Source: Waddlia chondrophila WSU 86-1044 (GTDB lineage Bacteria; Chlamydiota; Chlamydiia; Chlamydiales; Waddliaceae). Taken from it: a stretch of DNA of 64,000 bases. The stretch spans positions 434,001 through 498,000 of the forward strand of contig NC_014225.1 in the NCBI RefSeq assembly GCF_000092785.1. The letters are read 5' to 3'. The notes under the pieces are model-generated. The model did no database searches, had not been told where the DNA came from, and saw only the letters and a list, made by a program, of their open reading frames with translations. Below, piece after piece: positions 25,833 through 34,352 of this stretch (position 1 is the first letter of the stretch; each line of letters opens with the position of its first letter). A program made the translations under genes and the position numbers.

Positions 25833-26312
25833 TTGGATTTTTCGCGGCGGCCAGGGAGATTTTATATGCTGACCAGCAACGCAACTGGTGCCAATCGATC
25901 TTCCTCTATATCAAAACTCGACAGCTTACTATATGAGTACGAATCAGAATATCACTATCTTTTTAGTCTTGTTTACGAAGCAGCCAATTCTAAAGAAAAG
26001 GCTGGCTTGCAACAAAATTACCCTCTGCCCAATATCGCTCGAAGGCTCTTGGAATCATTTCTTGCGTTTCGCCTGCCGTCAAAGTCTGGAGAATTGCGCC
26101 AGCAACTCGATTTTATCGATTTCGATGTAGTGAAAAAGACCAGAATTCTCAGATTTCTTCATACATACTCTCACTCTGGACAGATATCCGACTCGGAACA
26201 CGATCCATCAATTCTTATTGAAACGAAACAGGTACTAAACGACCTGCTTTGCTTGATTCAAAAAGACGATTACCGCCACTTTAACCAGATGAAGGCGTTG
26301 GTTACCAAATGA
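25833..26312 (+). pseudogene. C-terminal remnant of an AAA ATPase (AAA_13/RloC-like)
   Basis: A 159-residue open frame with a TTG start, preceded in frame by stops, so it is not a full gene. The content (RPGRFYMLTSN, LYEYESEYHYLFSLVYE, LPNIARRLLESFLAFR, TRILRFLHTYSHSGQI) matches the C-terminal part of large AAA_13 family ATPases such as the RloC anticodon-nuclease type, normally about 700 residues or more. The Walker A and B motifs and the middle are missing, lost in the gap after the RhuM remnant (25718-25832 contains only short broken frames). The stop overlaps the sbcD ATG by four bases (ATGA), so this piece was once part of an operon with sbcD and may still carry its ribosome entry. Confidence 0.65.
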
Positions 26313-27538
26313 GAGTTCTTCACACATCCGACTGGCACATTGGCCGCACCCTCTACGGCAGAAAACGCTACGAAGAATTCGAAGCCTTTCTGGCCTGGCT
26401 AGCGGAAACGATTCAGCAGAATGAAATTGATACGCTGCTCGTGGCAGGTGATGTCTTTGACACCAGTACTCCGAGCAATCGCGCCCAGGAGCTTTATTAC
26501 CGCTTTTTATGCCGTGTAGCCGCCTCATCCTGTCGGCATGTTGTTGTCGTCGCGGGCAATCACGATTCACCGTCCTTTCTCAATGCTTCCAAGGAACTGC
26601 TCAAAGCTTTAGATGTCCACGTGGTCGGTAGTAGCACGGAATCCCCGGAAGACGAAGTGCTGGTGCTCCGTAACGAGCAGGACGCTCCGGAATTGATTAT
26701 CTGTGCTGTGCCTTACCTTCGCGACAGGGATATCCGTGTGGCGGAAGCGGGTGAAAGCGTCGAGGACAAAGAGCGGAAATTAATTGACGGCATCCGTACT
26801 CATTACGCCACTGTTGCCTCCCTGGCAGAACAGAGGCGAGAGGAACTCGGGGCCGATATTCCCATTATTGGCATGGGGCATCTGTTCACTGCAGGCGGCC
26901 AAACTGTCGATGGTGATGGCGTGCGCGAACTCTACATCGGCTCCTTGGCTCATGTGACAGCCGGAATTTTTCCTACCTGTTTCAACTATCTGGCGCTTGG
27001 TCACCTCCATATCCCGCAAAAAGTGAACGGCTCCGAAACTATAAGGTACAGCGGCTCTCCATTGCCCATGGGATTTGGAGAGGCAAAACAGCAGAAGAGT
27101 GTTTGTCAGGTTGAATTCCACAGCACGACCGCATCCGTACAACTGATCGACGTGCCGGTGTTTCAGAAATTCGAGCGCGTCAAGGGAGACTGGGATGACA
27201 TCTTAAACCGCATCATCGAATTGTCGGCAACCGACTTTCAAGGTTGGCTCGAAGTTATTTATGATGGCATTGAGGTTATTGGCAATCTGAGTGAGCGTCT
27301 GGAGGTTGCGATTTCCGGCACTCAAATGGAAATTCTACGGATAAAGAACAACCGCGTCATCGACCGCGTTCTGGAGCGAATCCATGAAGAAGAAACGCTT
27401 GACGATCTGAACGTGAACGACGTGTTCGAGCGCTGTCTTGCTGTCCATGAGGTGTCTGAAGAGCAGCGGCCGGAGCTGCTTCGGACCTACCAGGAAACGA
27501 TCTTGTCTCTCTATGAAGACGATCTGCAGGCGGATTAG
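26309..27538 (+). CDS. sbcD: Nuclease SbcCD subunit D (Mre11-type)
   Basis: Mn-dependent exonuclease/endonuclease subunit that processes hairpins and double-strand breaks with SbcC. The 409-residue protein starts MRVLHTSDWHIGRTLYGRKR, with DxH. VAGDVFDTSTPS (GDxxD), VVVAGNHDSPSFL (GNHD), MGHLFTAGG (xHxxx) and YLALGHLHIPQKV (GHLH) complete the metallophosphoesterase motifs in order, so it should be catalytically competent. A C-terminal capping domain follows. The ATG overlaps the preceding ATPase remnant. sbcC follows after 11 bases, so the pair forms an operon. Confidence 0.95.
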   Translation: MRVLHTSDWHIGRTLYGRKRYEEFEAFLAWLAETIQQNEIDTLLVAGDVFDTSTPSNRAQELYYRFLCRVAASSCRHVVVVAGNHDSPSFLNASKELLKALDVHVVGSSTESPEDEVLVLRNEQDAPELIICAVPYLRDRDIRVAEAGESVEDKERKLIDGIRTHYATVASLAEQRREELGADIPIIGMGHLFTAGGQTVDGDGVRELYIGSLAHVTAGIFPTCFNYLALGHLHIPQKVNGSETIRYSGSPLPMGFGEAKQQKSVCQVEFHSTTASVQLIDVPVFQKFERVKGDWDDILNRIIELSATDFQGWLEVIYDGIEVIGNLSERLEVAISGTQMEILRIKNNRVIDRVLERIHEEETLDDLNVNDVFERCLAVHEVSEEQRPELLRTYQETILSLYEDDLQAD

Positions 27539-27549
27539 AGGGGCTGTCG

Positions 27550-30500
27550 ATGAGAATATTACAGGTGCGCTTCAAGAATCTGAACTCTCTGGTCGGCGAA
27601 TGGCAAATTGACCTGACCCACCCGGTTTTTGCGTCTGACGGCATCTTTGCCATCACCGGCCCCACCGGTGCGGGGAAGACCACAATCCTTGATGCTATTT
27701 GCCTCGCTCTTTATGGGCGGACACCGCGCCTGAACAAGGTTACCAAGAGCGGAAACGAAATCATGTCCCGTCAGACCGCCGAATGTTTTGCCGAGGTGAT
27801 CTTCGAAACCCAGACAGGGCGTTATCTCTGCCACTGGAGTCAACACCGAGCACGCAGGAAGCTAGACGGCGAACTCCAGGCCCCGAAACACGAAATTGCC
27901 AATGCCGATTCTGGCGATCTCTTCGAATCCAAAATCAGAGGCGTAGCTGACCAGATCGAATCAGTTACCGGCATGGATTTTGACCGTTTCACCCGCTCCA
28001 TGTTGTTGGCCCAGGGCGGCTTTGCCGTGTTTCTTCAGGCGGCACCGGATGACCGTGCTCCGATTCTGGAACAGATAACTGGCACAGAGATCTACAGCCA
28101 GATATCTATCTGTGTCCACGAGCGCCAGCGCGAAGAGAGGGAAAAATTGAACCTGCTTCAAGCTGAAACGGTAGGTATCGTGATTCTTGAGACGGAGCAG
28201 GAACAAGAGATTGGGCAGACTCTTGAAACAAGGCTGAAAGAGGAGAGAGATCTTGCCGCCAAATCCGCTGACACAGGGAAGGCTATTACCTGGCTTGCCA
28301 ACATCGATGGGTTGAAGAAAGAACTCGCCAACCTAGCCGATGAAGCGAGTAAGCTGCAGGGCGATATCGAGGCGTTCAAACCGGATCGCGAAAAGCTGGG
28401 CAGGGCTTTGAGCGCCGCTGCACTGGACGGCGCATACGCAACGCTTACTGCCATCCGCAAACAGCAGGCGGATGACAATGCAGGCTTGAAAGCCTGGAAA
28501 GAGACTCTTCCCGAGCTGGAATCCTCTGCCAAGGAATTGGCCAAGGCACTGAAATCAGCAGAGCAACAAACTGCTCTGATCAAAGAAGAACTGAAAGCGG
28601 CCGTGCCTACATTGCAGAAAGTTCGCTCTCTTGATCAGAAACTTACCGATCAGAAAAAAGCCGTTTTGGAAGGTAATGAGGATTGTAAAAAGGATGCGGG
28701 AAAGATTGATGCAGACAAAAAAGCTAGGCTAGAGGAGGAGAGAAAACGATCCAAGGCTTATGAGGCGCTGGATCTCGTAGACGGCTATCTTAAGGAGCAT
28801 GCAAAGGATGAATGGCTGGTTAGTGGTCTGGCTGGGGTTGAAGAGCAGATCGCCGGCCTGCTCTCCAAGCAAAATGAAATCTTACAACAAGAGGCTACTC
28901 AAGAAACGGTCACGAAGGCTCTGGAACAGGCGACAAAGTCATTCGACGACTGTCAGAAGCTATCTGGCATTCGGAAGCAAGAACTGAAGGGTAAATCAAA
29001 ACAGATTCAGCAGGGCAAGGATGCTTTGAACCGGCTTTTGGGAGATCGCTTGTTGCGGGAATATCGCACCGAGAAAGAAACGTTGCTGCGTGAAATGGCC
29101 TTCCTGACGAAAATTGCGGAGCTTAAAGATCACAGGGAAAAACTGGAAGACGGCAAGCCCTGTCCTCTTTGCGGCGCAATCAAACACCCCTTCGCTGAAG
29201 AGAATATCCCTGCCCCTGATAAAACCGAACAAGAGATCGACGCCCTAACCAGGCTGATCAGCAAAGCCGAGGATCAGGAAATCACCATCAAAAAATTCGA
29301 AGAAGCAGAAAATCTGGCCCGCAAAAATTTGACGGAGGCTGAAAAGCTGGAGTCAGTAGCGGATAATGAAAAGAAGGCTGCCGAGAAAATCCTTGCCGAG
29401 GTGAGGGACTGCCTGGTAAAACTCCGTTCCGATTTTACCGAACGGAGGCAGGCTATTACTATCAAACTCCAGCCACTTGGTATTGCAGACATCCCTGAAA
29501 CGGACATTTCATTACTGATCGGAACCCTCAAGGTGCGGCTCAAGGCGTGGCAGGCCAAGGTAAAGAAAAAGGTGGAGATCGAGAAACAGATTGCCGACAT
29601 CGACAGCGAGGTGAAGCGGCTGGATGCGGTTATCGAAATTCAAAGCACTGCCCTAGCCGAAAAGCTGGAGCGCTTGGGTTTCTTGAAAAAGGAACTTGCA
29701 ACCGAAAGCAATGAACGTAAGGCTCTTTACGGCGACAAGAATCCGGGCGATGAGGAGCGCCGTTTAAATAAGGCAATTTCGGATGCCGAAGGTTCAGAAA
29801 AGCAGATAAGAGAACGGCATAATGAACTCCAACAAAAATGGAATACCGCGAAGTCCCATGTTGAATCTCTGAAGAAACGCATCGAACAACGAGAGCCGGA
29901 ACTGAGAAGGTTTGAAATAGAATTCTCCGCAGCGCTTGAGCCTGTGGAATTTTCAAATGAAGAACAGTTTTTGGCGGCCATATTGCCCTCTGAAGCTCGG
30001 GCGAAGTTGATGGCTACAGCCAAGGATCTGGATGAACGTCAAACAGATCTGAAAGCGAGGCAGAAGGATCGGGAAACGCGCTTGATCGCGGAAATGGCTA
30101 GAGAAGTTGCCGACAAGCCTATAGAAGAGCTCGAGACCCAACTCAAGGAGCACGAGGAAGTCCTGAAAGAGCTGCGAGACATCATTGCCGGTCTTAAGCA
30201 CAAGCTAAGTGAGAATATGGCTGCAAAAGAGCGGATAAAGGAAAAGCAGACAGCTATCGAAGCCCAGAAAAAAGAGTGCCGCAGGTGGGAAAACCTGCAC
30301 GAGTTGATTGGCTCCGCAGACGGCAAGAAGTACCGCAATTTTGCTCAGGGGCTGACCTTTGAAATAATGATTGGTCACGCCAACCGGCAATTGCAGAAAA
30401 TGACCGACCGCTACTTGCTGGCTCGGGACAATGCTCAGCCTCTGGAACTCAACGTGGTCGACAACTATCAAGCAGGGGAGATTCGCTCCACGAAAAACCT

Positions 30501-30795
30501 TTCCGGTGGAGAGAGTTTTATCGTCAGCCTGTCCTTGGCGCTAGGCTTGTCTCATATGGCCAGCAAAAATGTTCGGGTGGATTCGCTGTTTCTAGATGAA
30601 GGCTTTGGCACCTTGGACGAAGAAGCCCTAGACACCGCCCTGGAAACTCTTGCAAGCCTGCAGCAGGACGGCAAGTTGATCGGCGTCATTTCACACGTGC
30701 CCGCTTTAAAGGAGCGAATCAGCACGCAGATCCAAGTAACACCTCAAACAGGTGGCAGAAGTCAGATATCAGGGCCTGGATGCAACAAATTCTAA
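27550..30795 (+). CDS. sbcC: Nuclease SbcCD subunit C (Rad50-type SMC ATPase)
   Basis: ATPase partner of SbcD. In 1081 residues: Walker A GPTGAGKTT at about residues 38-46; a GKIR..Q-loop region (FDRFTRSMLLAQGGFAVFL); long antiparallel coiled coils; and a central zinc hook CPLCG with Cys538 and Cys541. The second coil is followed by the ABC signature LSGGESFIVSLSLALGLS, Walker B LFLDEGFGTLDEE and a His switch near ISHVPALKERI. All catalytic elements are present, so it is intact. It ends the G+C-rich island. A short inverted repeat at 30816-30839 (gcgtgag/ctcacgc) follows the stop but lacks a T tract. Confidence 0.95.
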   Translation: MRILQVRFKNLNSLVGEWQIDLTHPVFASDGIFAITGPTGAGKTTILDAICLALYGRTPRLNKVTKSGNEIMSRQTAECFAEVIFETQTGRYLCHWSQHRARRKLDGELQAPKHEIANADSGDLFESKIRGVADQIESVTGMDFDRFTRSMLLAQGGFAVFLQAAPDDRAPILEQITGTEIYSQISICVHERQREEREKLNLLQAETVGIVILETEQEQEIGQTLETRLKEERDLAAKSADTGKAITWLANIDGLKKELANLADEASKLQGDIEAFKPDREKLGRALSAAALDGAYATLTAIRKQQADDNAGLKAWKETLPELESSAKELAKALKSAEQQTALIKEELKAAVPTLQKVRSLDQKLTDQKKAVLEGNEDCKKDAGKIDADKKARLEEERKRSKAYEALDLVDGYLKEHAKDEWLVSGLAGVEEQIAGLLSKQNEILQQEATQETVTKALEQATKSFDDCQKLSGIRKQELKGKSKQIQQGKDALNRLLGDRLLREYRTEKETLLREMAFLTKIAELKDHREKLEDGKPCPLCGAIKHPFAEENIPAPDKTEQEIDALTRLISKAEDQEITIKKFEEAENLARKNLTEAEKLESVADNEKKAAEKILAEVRDCLVKLRSDFTERRQAITIKLQPLGIADIPETDISLLIGTLKVRLKAWQAKVKKKVEIEKQIADIDSEVKRLDAVIEIQSTALAEKLERLGFLKKELATESNERKALYGDKNPGDEERRLNKAISDAEGSEKQIRERHNELQQKWNTAKSHVESLKKRIEQREPELRRFEIEFSAALEPVEFSNEEQFLAAILPSEARAKLMATAKDLDERQTDLKARQKDRETRLIAEMAREVADKPIEELETQLKEHEEVLKELRDIIAGLKHKLSENMAAKERIKEKQTAIEAQKKECRRWENLHELIGSADGKKYRNFAQGLTFEIMIGHANRQLQKMTDRYLLARDNAQPLELNVVDNYQAGEIRSTKNLSGGESFIVSLSLALGLSHMASKNVRVDSLFLDEGFGTLDEEALDTALETLASLQQDGKLIGVISHVPALKERISTQIQVTPQTGGRSQISGPGCNKF

Positions 30796-30873
30796 CTTTG
30801 AGGCTTGCTTGTATTGCGTGAGCCTGAACAGACTCACGCTGCTTGGTGCACCGGCTTTATTTGATTCCCGCAT

Positions 30874-31194
30874 CTATCTGATGCGGAAGTAAACTCCGGC
30901 GCCGCCTCTTGGATAATAGTGATAGCGGTAATATGGGCCATAATAGGGATCGCGGTAGTGATGATAGTATCTTGGTTGATAACGATAGTGGTTTCTCGGA
31001 TAATAGCGATATCGGTCATGATGCCGGTAATATCTGGGACTTCCTCCGAAATAGATTCCGAAGCCGCTGCTAGCGATCTCCTGGCCCTTATTAGGAACTG
31101 TTGTTTCTGCTGTTGCTTGCGGCATGAAAAATGGCGTGGCTGCAAATAATCCAACGAGCAACCAATGGTATACACGAGGCTTAATGTTAATCAT
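30874..31194 (-). CDS. Small exported Tyr/His/Arg-rich protein
   Basis: A 106-residue protein not recognised as a characterised family. It has a signal peptide (MINIKPRVYHWLLVGLFAATPFF, cut after QATAE). The mature part has GIYFGGSP, then a run dominated by Tyr, His, Arg and Pro (SPRYYRHHDRYRYYPRNH), and ends GGAGVYFRIR. Such a composition suggests a disordered or strand-forming surface or periplasmic protein, perhaps metal- or polyanion-binding; the role is unknown. The ATG follows GGAGG and a second GGAG. An overlapping frame at 30834-31175 is rejected because it lacks the signal and a ribosome site. A 7-bp perfect inverted repeat (30868-30886) covers the stop codon. Confidence 0.7.
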   Translation of the reverse strand: MINIKPRVYHWLLVGLFAATPFFMPQATAETTVPNKGQEIASSGFGIYFGGSPRYYRHHDRYRYYPRNHYRYQPRYYHHYRDPYYGPYYRYHYYPRGGAGVYFRIR

Positions 31195-31301
31195 CTCCAG
31201 ACCTCCTCAGACATTCTTTTAGTTATAGAACGCCTTTTGTGATTAGATGACAAATGGATCTTTCCTTCCAATTCTTATTATAAAAAATATTTTATAAATC
31301 G

Positions 31302-32225
31302 TCAATCAAGCAAAGCTTGGGAGAAATGGGCGGGATTAAACGGCTCTAAGTCACTTAGCGTTTCACCGACGCCAATAAATTTTACAGGAATGCCAAGTTG
31401 TTTCTGAATATTGATGACAACCCCCCCCTTTGCTGTTCCATCCAGCTTGGTCAGGCAAAGTCCGGAAATAGGGGTGTATTCGTGGAAAATTTTCGCCTGA
31501 TCGATCGCATTTTGCCCAATTGTCGCATCAAGAACGAGAAGTGTTTCGTGTGGAGAACCCGGCATCACTTTGTTGCATACCCGTTTAATCTTCTCCAGCT
31601 CTTGCATCAAGTCTTTGCGGGTGTGGAGCCTGCCTGCTGTATCGATCAGGACGACATCTGCGCCTCTTGCTTTTGCTGCTGTCATTGCATCGAAAGCGAC
31701 TGCTGCAGCGTCGCTGTTAGGGGCGCCTTTCACAAGATCCGATCCAATTCTGCTGGTCCATACTTCCAGCTGTGCAACCGCTGCTGCCCGGTAGGTGTCG
31801 GCTGCTGCAATCAACACCTTTTTCCCGGCATCTTGATAGCGCTTGGCAAGTTTGGCAACAGTTGTGGTTTTACCATTTCCATTCACCCCGACAACAAGGA
31901 TGACTGTAGGAGGGTCGGGGTTTTCGGCCATTTCTGCCGAGATTTTGGAAAGAGATTGCTCGATTTCCTTCTTCATCTCCACAATCAGTCCTTCGGCGTC
32001 CAGATTGGGATTTTTGCGGTAAATCTCTTTGACTTTTGCGGTCAGTTCTACAGATGCCTGAATTCCAAGGTCTGCTTCGTAAAAAAGCTGTTCAAGCTGT
32101 TCCAGTGTTTCTTCATCGATTTTTCCACTGAAAAGAGAACGCAATTTTTCTCCCAGAGCGGAACGCGTTTTGGAGAGGGCATTTTTAACTTTTTCAAAAC
32201 TAGATTTTAAGAATTTTAGTACCAT
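31302..32225 (-). CDS. ftsY: Signal recognition particle receptor FtsY
   Basis: GTPase that docks SRP-ribosome complexes at the membrane for co-translational insertion. The 307-residue protein is essentially the NG domain with a short N-terminal extension. G1 is VVGVNGNGKTTTVAKLAKR; G2 region AADTYRAAAVAQLEVW; G3 DTAGRLHTRKDLMQEL; G4 TKLDGTAKGGV; and the closing GVGETLSDLEPFNP is the family's C-terminal motif. It lies divergently from sucC with a 63-bp gap. Synteny agrees with C. trachomatis CT820. The acidic A domain of E. coli FtsY is missing, as in most short bacterial forms. Confidence 0.95.
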   Translation of the reverse strand: MVLKFLKSSFEKVKNALSKTRSALGEKLRSLFSGKIDEETLEQLEQLFYEADLGIQASVELTAKVKEIYRKNPNLDAEGLIVEMKKEIEQSLSKISAEMAENPDPPTVILVVGVNGNGKTTTVAKLAKRYQDAGKKVLIAAADTYRAAAVAQLEVWTSRIGSDLVKGAPNSDAAAVAFDAMTAAKARGADVVLIDTAGRLHTRKDLMQELEKIKRVCNKVMPGSPHETLLVLDATIGQNAIDQAKIFHEYTPISGLCLTKLDGTAKGGVVINIQKQLGIPVKFIGVGETLSDLEPFNPAHFSQALLD

Positions 32226-32288
32226 TGGAAGTCTCAGTTGTGTAAGATAAGAGTTTAAAGTCTAACATAACAGATACAATAAGAAAAG

Positions 32289-33455
32289 ATGAACACACAC
32301 GAATTTCAAGCAAAGAAGATTCTGGAAAAGTACGGTATGCCTATTCCACCATTCAGGGTGATCTCCGATCTTTCCGAGCTGGAATCGGTTATTTCCGATC
32401 TTGCACTTGACCAAGCGGTCATAAAAGTGCAAGTCCATGCGGGCGGGAGAGGCAAGGCCGGAGGGGTTAAATTGGCGAAAACTCCGGAGCAGATCCGTGA
32501 GGCAGCTAAAGAGCTTCTTGGCATGAAAATTGTCAACAACCAGACGGGAGAAGAGGGGGTAGTTGCACACAAGATTCTGATCACTGCTCTTACAGACTAT
32601 CGGAAGGAATACTACATGGGAGCTGTGATCGATCGGCAGAATGCGCGTGCAGTGCTTATGGTGTCGCCGGATGGAGGAGTGGATATTGAAGAAGTGGCGG
32701 AGAAAACTCCGGATAGAATTTTAAAGCTTCCGATGAGCTTGAACGGAACTTTTAGAAACTATCAACTGATCGAATTGGTAAAATTTATGGGATGGTCGAA
32801 AGAGACTGCCAAGCAGGGCATCGCATTGGCCAAAGGTCTCGCTAAAGCGTTTATGGACAGTGATGCTTCCCTTTTTGAGATCAATCCTCTGGTTGAAACG
32901 GAAGAAGGCGATCTGCTCGTTTTGGATGCCAAGCTTTCTGTCGATGACAATGCACTCTACCGCCAAAAAGAGATCGCTTCATTTTACGATGAAACGCAAA
33001 TCCCGAAAAATGAGGCGATGGCTCATGAACACAATCTTGCTTACGTTTCTCTTGAAGGGGAGGTGGGCTGCATGGTTAACGGAGCAGGACTTGCGATGGC
33101 GACTATGGATATGGTCTACCATTTTGGAGGGACGCCGGCGAATTTTCTCGACGTCGGCGGCGGAGCATCCAAAGAAAAGGTTGCCGAGGGATTTAAGATT
33201 ATTTTGACCGATCCCAATGTTAAAGCAATTCTGGTCAACATTTTCGGCGGGATCATGAATTGCGCAACTCTTGCTTCAGGGATTGTTGCTGCGGTGAATG
33301 AGTTAAAATTGCAGGTGCCTCTAGTCGTTAGAATGGAAGGGACAAATGTAGATGAAGGGCGCCGCATTTTGGCGGGATCGGGGTTGAATATCGACATTGC
33401 AGATAGTATGACAGCTGCTGCGGAAAAAGCGGTTGCTGCGGCAAAGGGGGTGTAA
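32289..33455 (+). CDS. sucC: Succinyl-CoA synthetase beta subunit
   Basis: Part of the TCA-cycle enzyme that interconverts succinyl-CoA and succinate with ATP or GTP formation. The 388-residue protein begins MNTHEFQAKKILEKYGMPIP, the ATP-grasp opening. It shows VKVQVHAGGRGKAGGVKLA, FEINPLVET, NGAGLAMATMDMV and FLDVGGGASKEKV, then NIFGGIMNCA, all typical. sucD follows after three bases, forming the sucCD operon. C. trachomatis has the same pair (CT821/CT822). Confident. Confidence 0.97.
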   Translation: MNTHEFQAKKILEKYGMPIPPFRVISDLSELESVISDLALDQAVIKVQVHAGGRGKAGGVKLAKTPEQIREAAKELLGMKIVNNQTGEEGVVAHKILITALTDYRKEYYMGAVIDRQNARAVLMVSPDGGVDIEEVAEKTPDRILKLPMSLNGTFRNYQLIELVKFMGWSKETAKQGIALAKGLAKAFMDSDASLFEINPLVETEEGDLLVLDAKLSVDDNALYRQKEIASFYDETQIPKNEAMAHEHNLAYVSLEGEVGCMVNGAGLAMATMDMVYHFGGTPANFLDVGGGASKEKVAEGFKIILTDPNVKAILVNIFGGIMNCATLASGIVAAVNELKLQVPLVVRMEGTNVDEGRRILAGSGLNIDIADSMTAAAEKAVAAAKGV

Positions 33456-33458
33456 ATC

Positions 33459-34352
33459 ATGGCGATATTAGTCAACAAGAAAACGAAAGTCATGACACAA
33501 GGGATCACAGGGAATGCTGGTTCCTTCCATACTGAGCAATGCCTTGAATACGGCTCCCAATTTGTGGGAGGGGTCACCCCTTGGAAAGGGGGACAGACGT
33601 GTTTGGGGCTTCCAGTGTTTGATACAGTGAAGGAAGCAAAAAAAGCGACCGGCTGCGACGCTACCATGATTTTTGTTCCTCCTCCATTTGCTGCCGAGGC
33701 GATTTTGGAAGCAGAGGATGCCGGTATTCCGCTTATCGTGTGCATTACCGAGGGAATTCCTGTGCGCGATATGCTGGAAGTGAGCCAGGTAATGAAGCGC
33801 AGCAAAAAAAGTCGTTTGATTGGTCCGAATTGTCCAGGAGTGATCACTCCTGGGGAATGCAAGATCGGGATTATGCCTGGATATATTCATCAAAGAGGAA
33901 GAGTTGGGATTGTCTCCCGTTCGGGAACATTGACTTATGAAGCTGTTTGGCAAACGACTCAACTGGAGTTGGGCCAATCCTCTTGCGTGGGAATTGGGGG
34001 AGATCCGCTAAACGGTACAAACTTCATTGATGTATTGGAGCTTTTTGAAAACGATCCGGAAACTGAGGGAATTCTGCTGATTGGCGAGATTGGAGGCGAT
34101 GCTGAAGAGCAGGCAGCAGAGTGGATTAGAGAGCGTTGTTCAAAACCTGTTGCAGCTTTTGTCGCGGGACAGACGGCTCCTCCTGGAAGACGGATGGGTC
34201 ATGCCGGAGCGATCATTTCCGGAAATCAAGGAACAGCTCAGAACAAAATTGAGGCGCTTAAACATGCAGGAGTGACTGTGGCCGAAACTCCAGCTGATTT
34301 GGGAAAGGCGATGCTGAGTGCGTTTAACGAAAAGCTAAAGAGATGCAACTGA
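33459..34352 (+). CDS. sucD: Succinyl-CoA synthetase alpha subunit
   Basis: Carries the phosphohistidine and CoA site. The 297-residue protein has [15 protein letters not shown], the [10 protein letters not shown] core, [32 protein letters not shown] and the active-site His248 in RRMGHAGAI. Normal length. It overlaps the following M50 protease gene by ten bases, so that gene is translated as part of the same operon. Very secure. Confidence 0.97.
   Translation: MAILVNKKTKVMTQGITGNAGSFHTEQCLEYGSQFVGGVTPWKGGQTCLGLPVFDTVKEAKKATGCDATMIFVPPPFAAEAILEAEDAGIPLIVCITEGIPVRDMLEVSQVMKRSKKSRLIGPNCPGVITPGECKIGIMPGYIHQRGRVGIVSRSGTLTYEAVWQTTQLELGQSSCVGIGGDPLNGTNFIDVLELFENDPETEGILLIGEIGGDAEEQAAEWIRERCSKPVAAFVAGQTAPPGRRMGHAGAIISGNQGTAQNKIEALKHAGVTVAETPADLGKAMLSAFNEKLKRCN

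Larger units (their letters stand above)
25019..30795 (+). other. Genomic island: RhuM remnant, AAA ATPase remnant, sbcD, sbcC
   Basis: A 5.8-kb segment with all genes on the plus strand, inserted exactly after tyrP and before the ftsY region. It reads as visibly richer in G+C than the flanks (27601-27660 is 34/60 G+C). The first two genes are degraded while sbcD and sbcC are intact. In C. trachomatis tyrP lies close to yccA and ftsY, so this block is extra. It is probably acquired from another bacterium. No integrase, transposase or direct-repeat boundary was found. Confidence 0.6.

Noticed and set aside
28158-30338. Several long antisense frames inside sbcC
   Set aside because: They are antisense to intact SbcC coiled-coil coding sequence in G+C-rich DNA, where spurious open frames are common; no motifs or ribosome sites.
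30834-31175. An alternative minus-strand frame overlapping the Tyr-rich protein
   Set aside because: Repetitive Ile/Thr/His composition is a frame shadow of the Tyr/His-rich gene; it lacks a signal peptide and a ribosome site, while the other frame has both.
31273-31298. AT-rich palindrome ttataaaaaatattttataa after ftsY considered as a terminator
   Set aside because: Only A-T pairs and no GC core; such palindromes recur by chance in AT-rich gaps.
31398-32210. A 270-codon plus-strand frame inside ftsY
   Set aside because: Antisense to all FtsY GTPase motifs; Cys/His-rich composition is a typical shadow.
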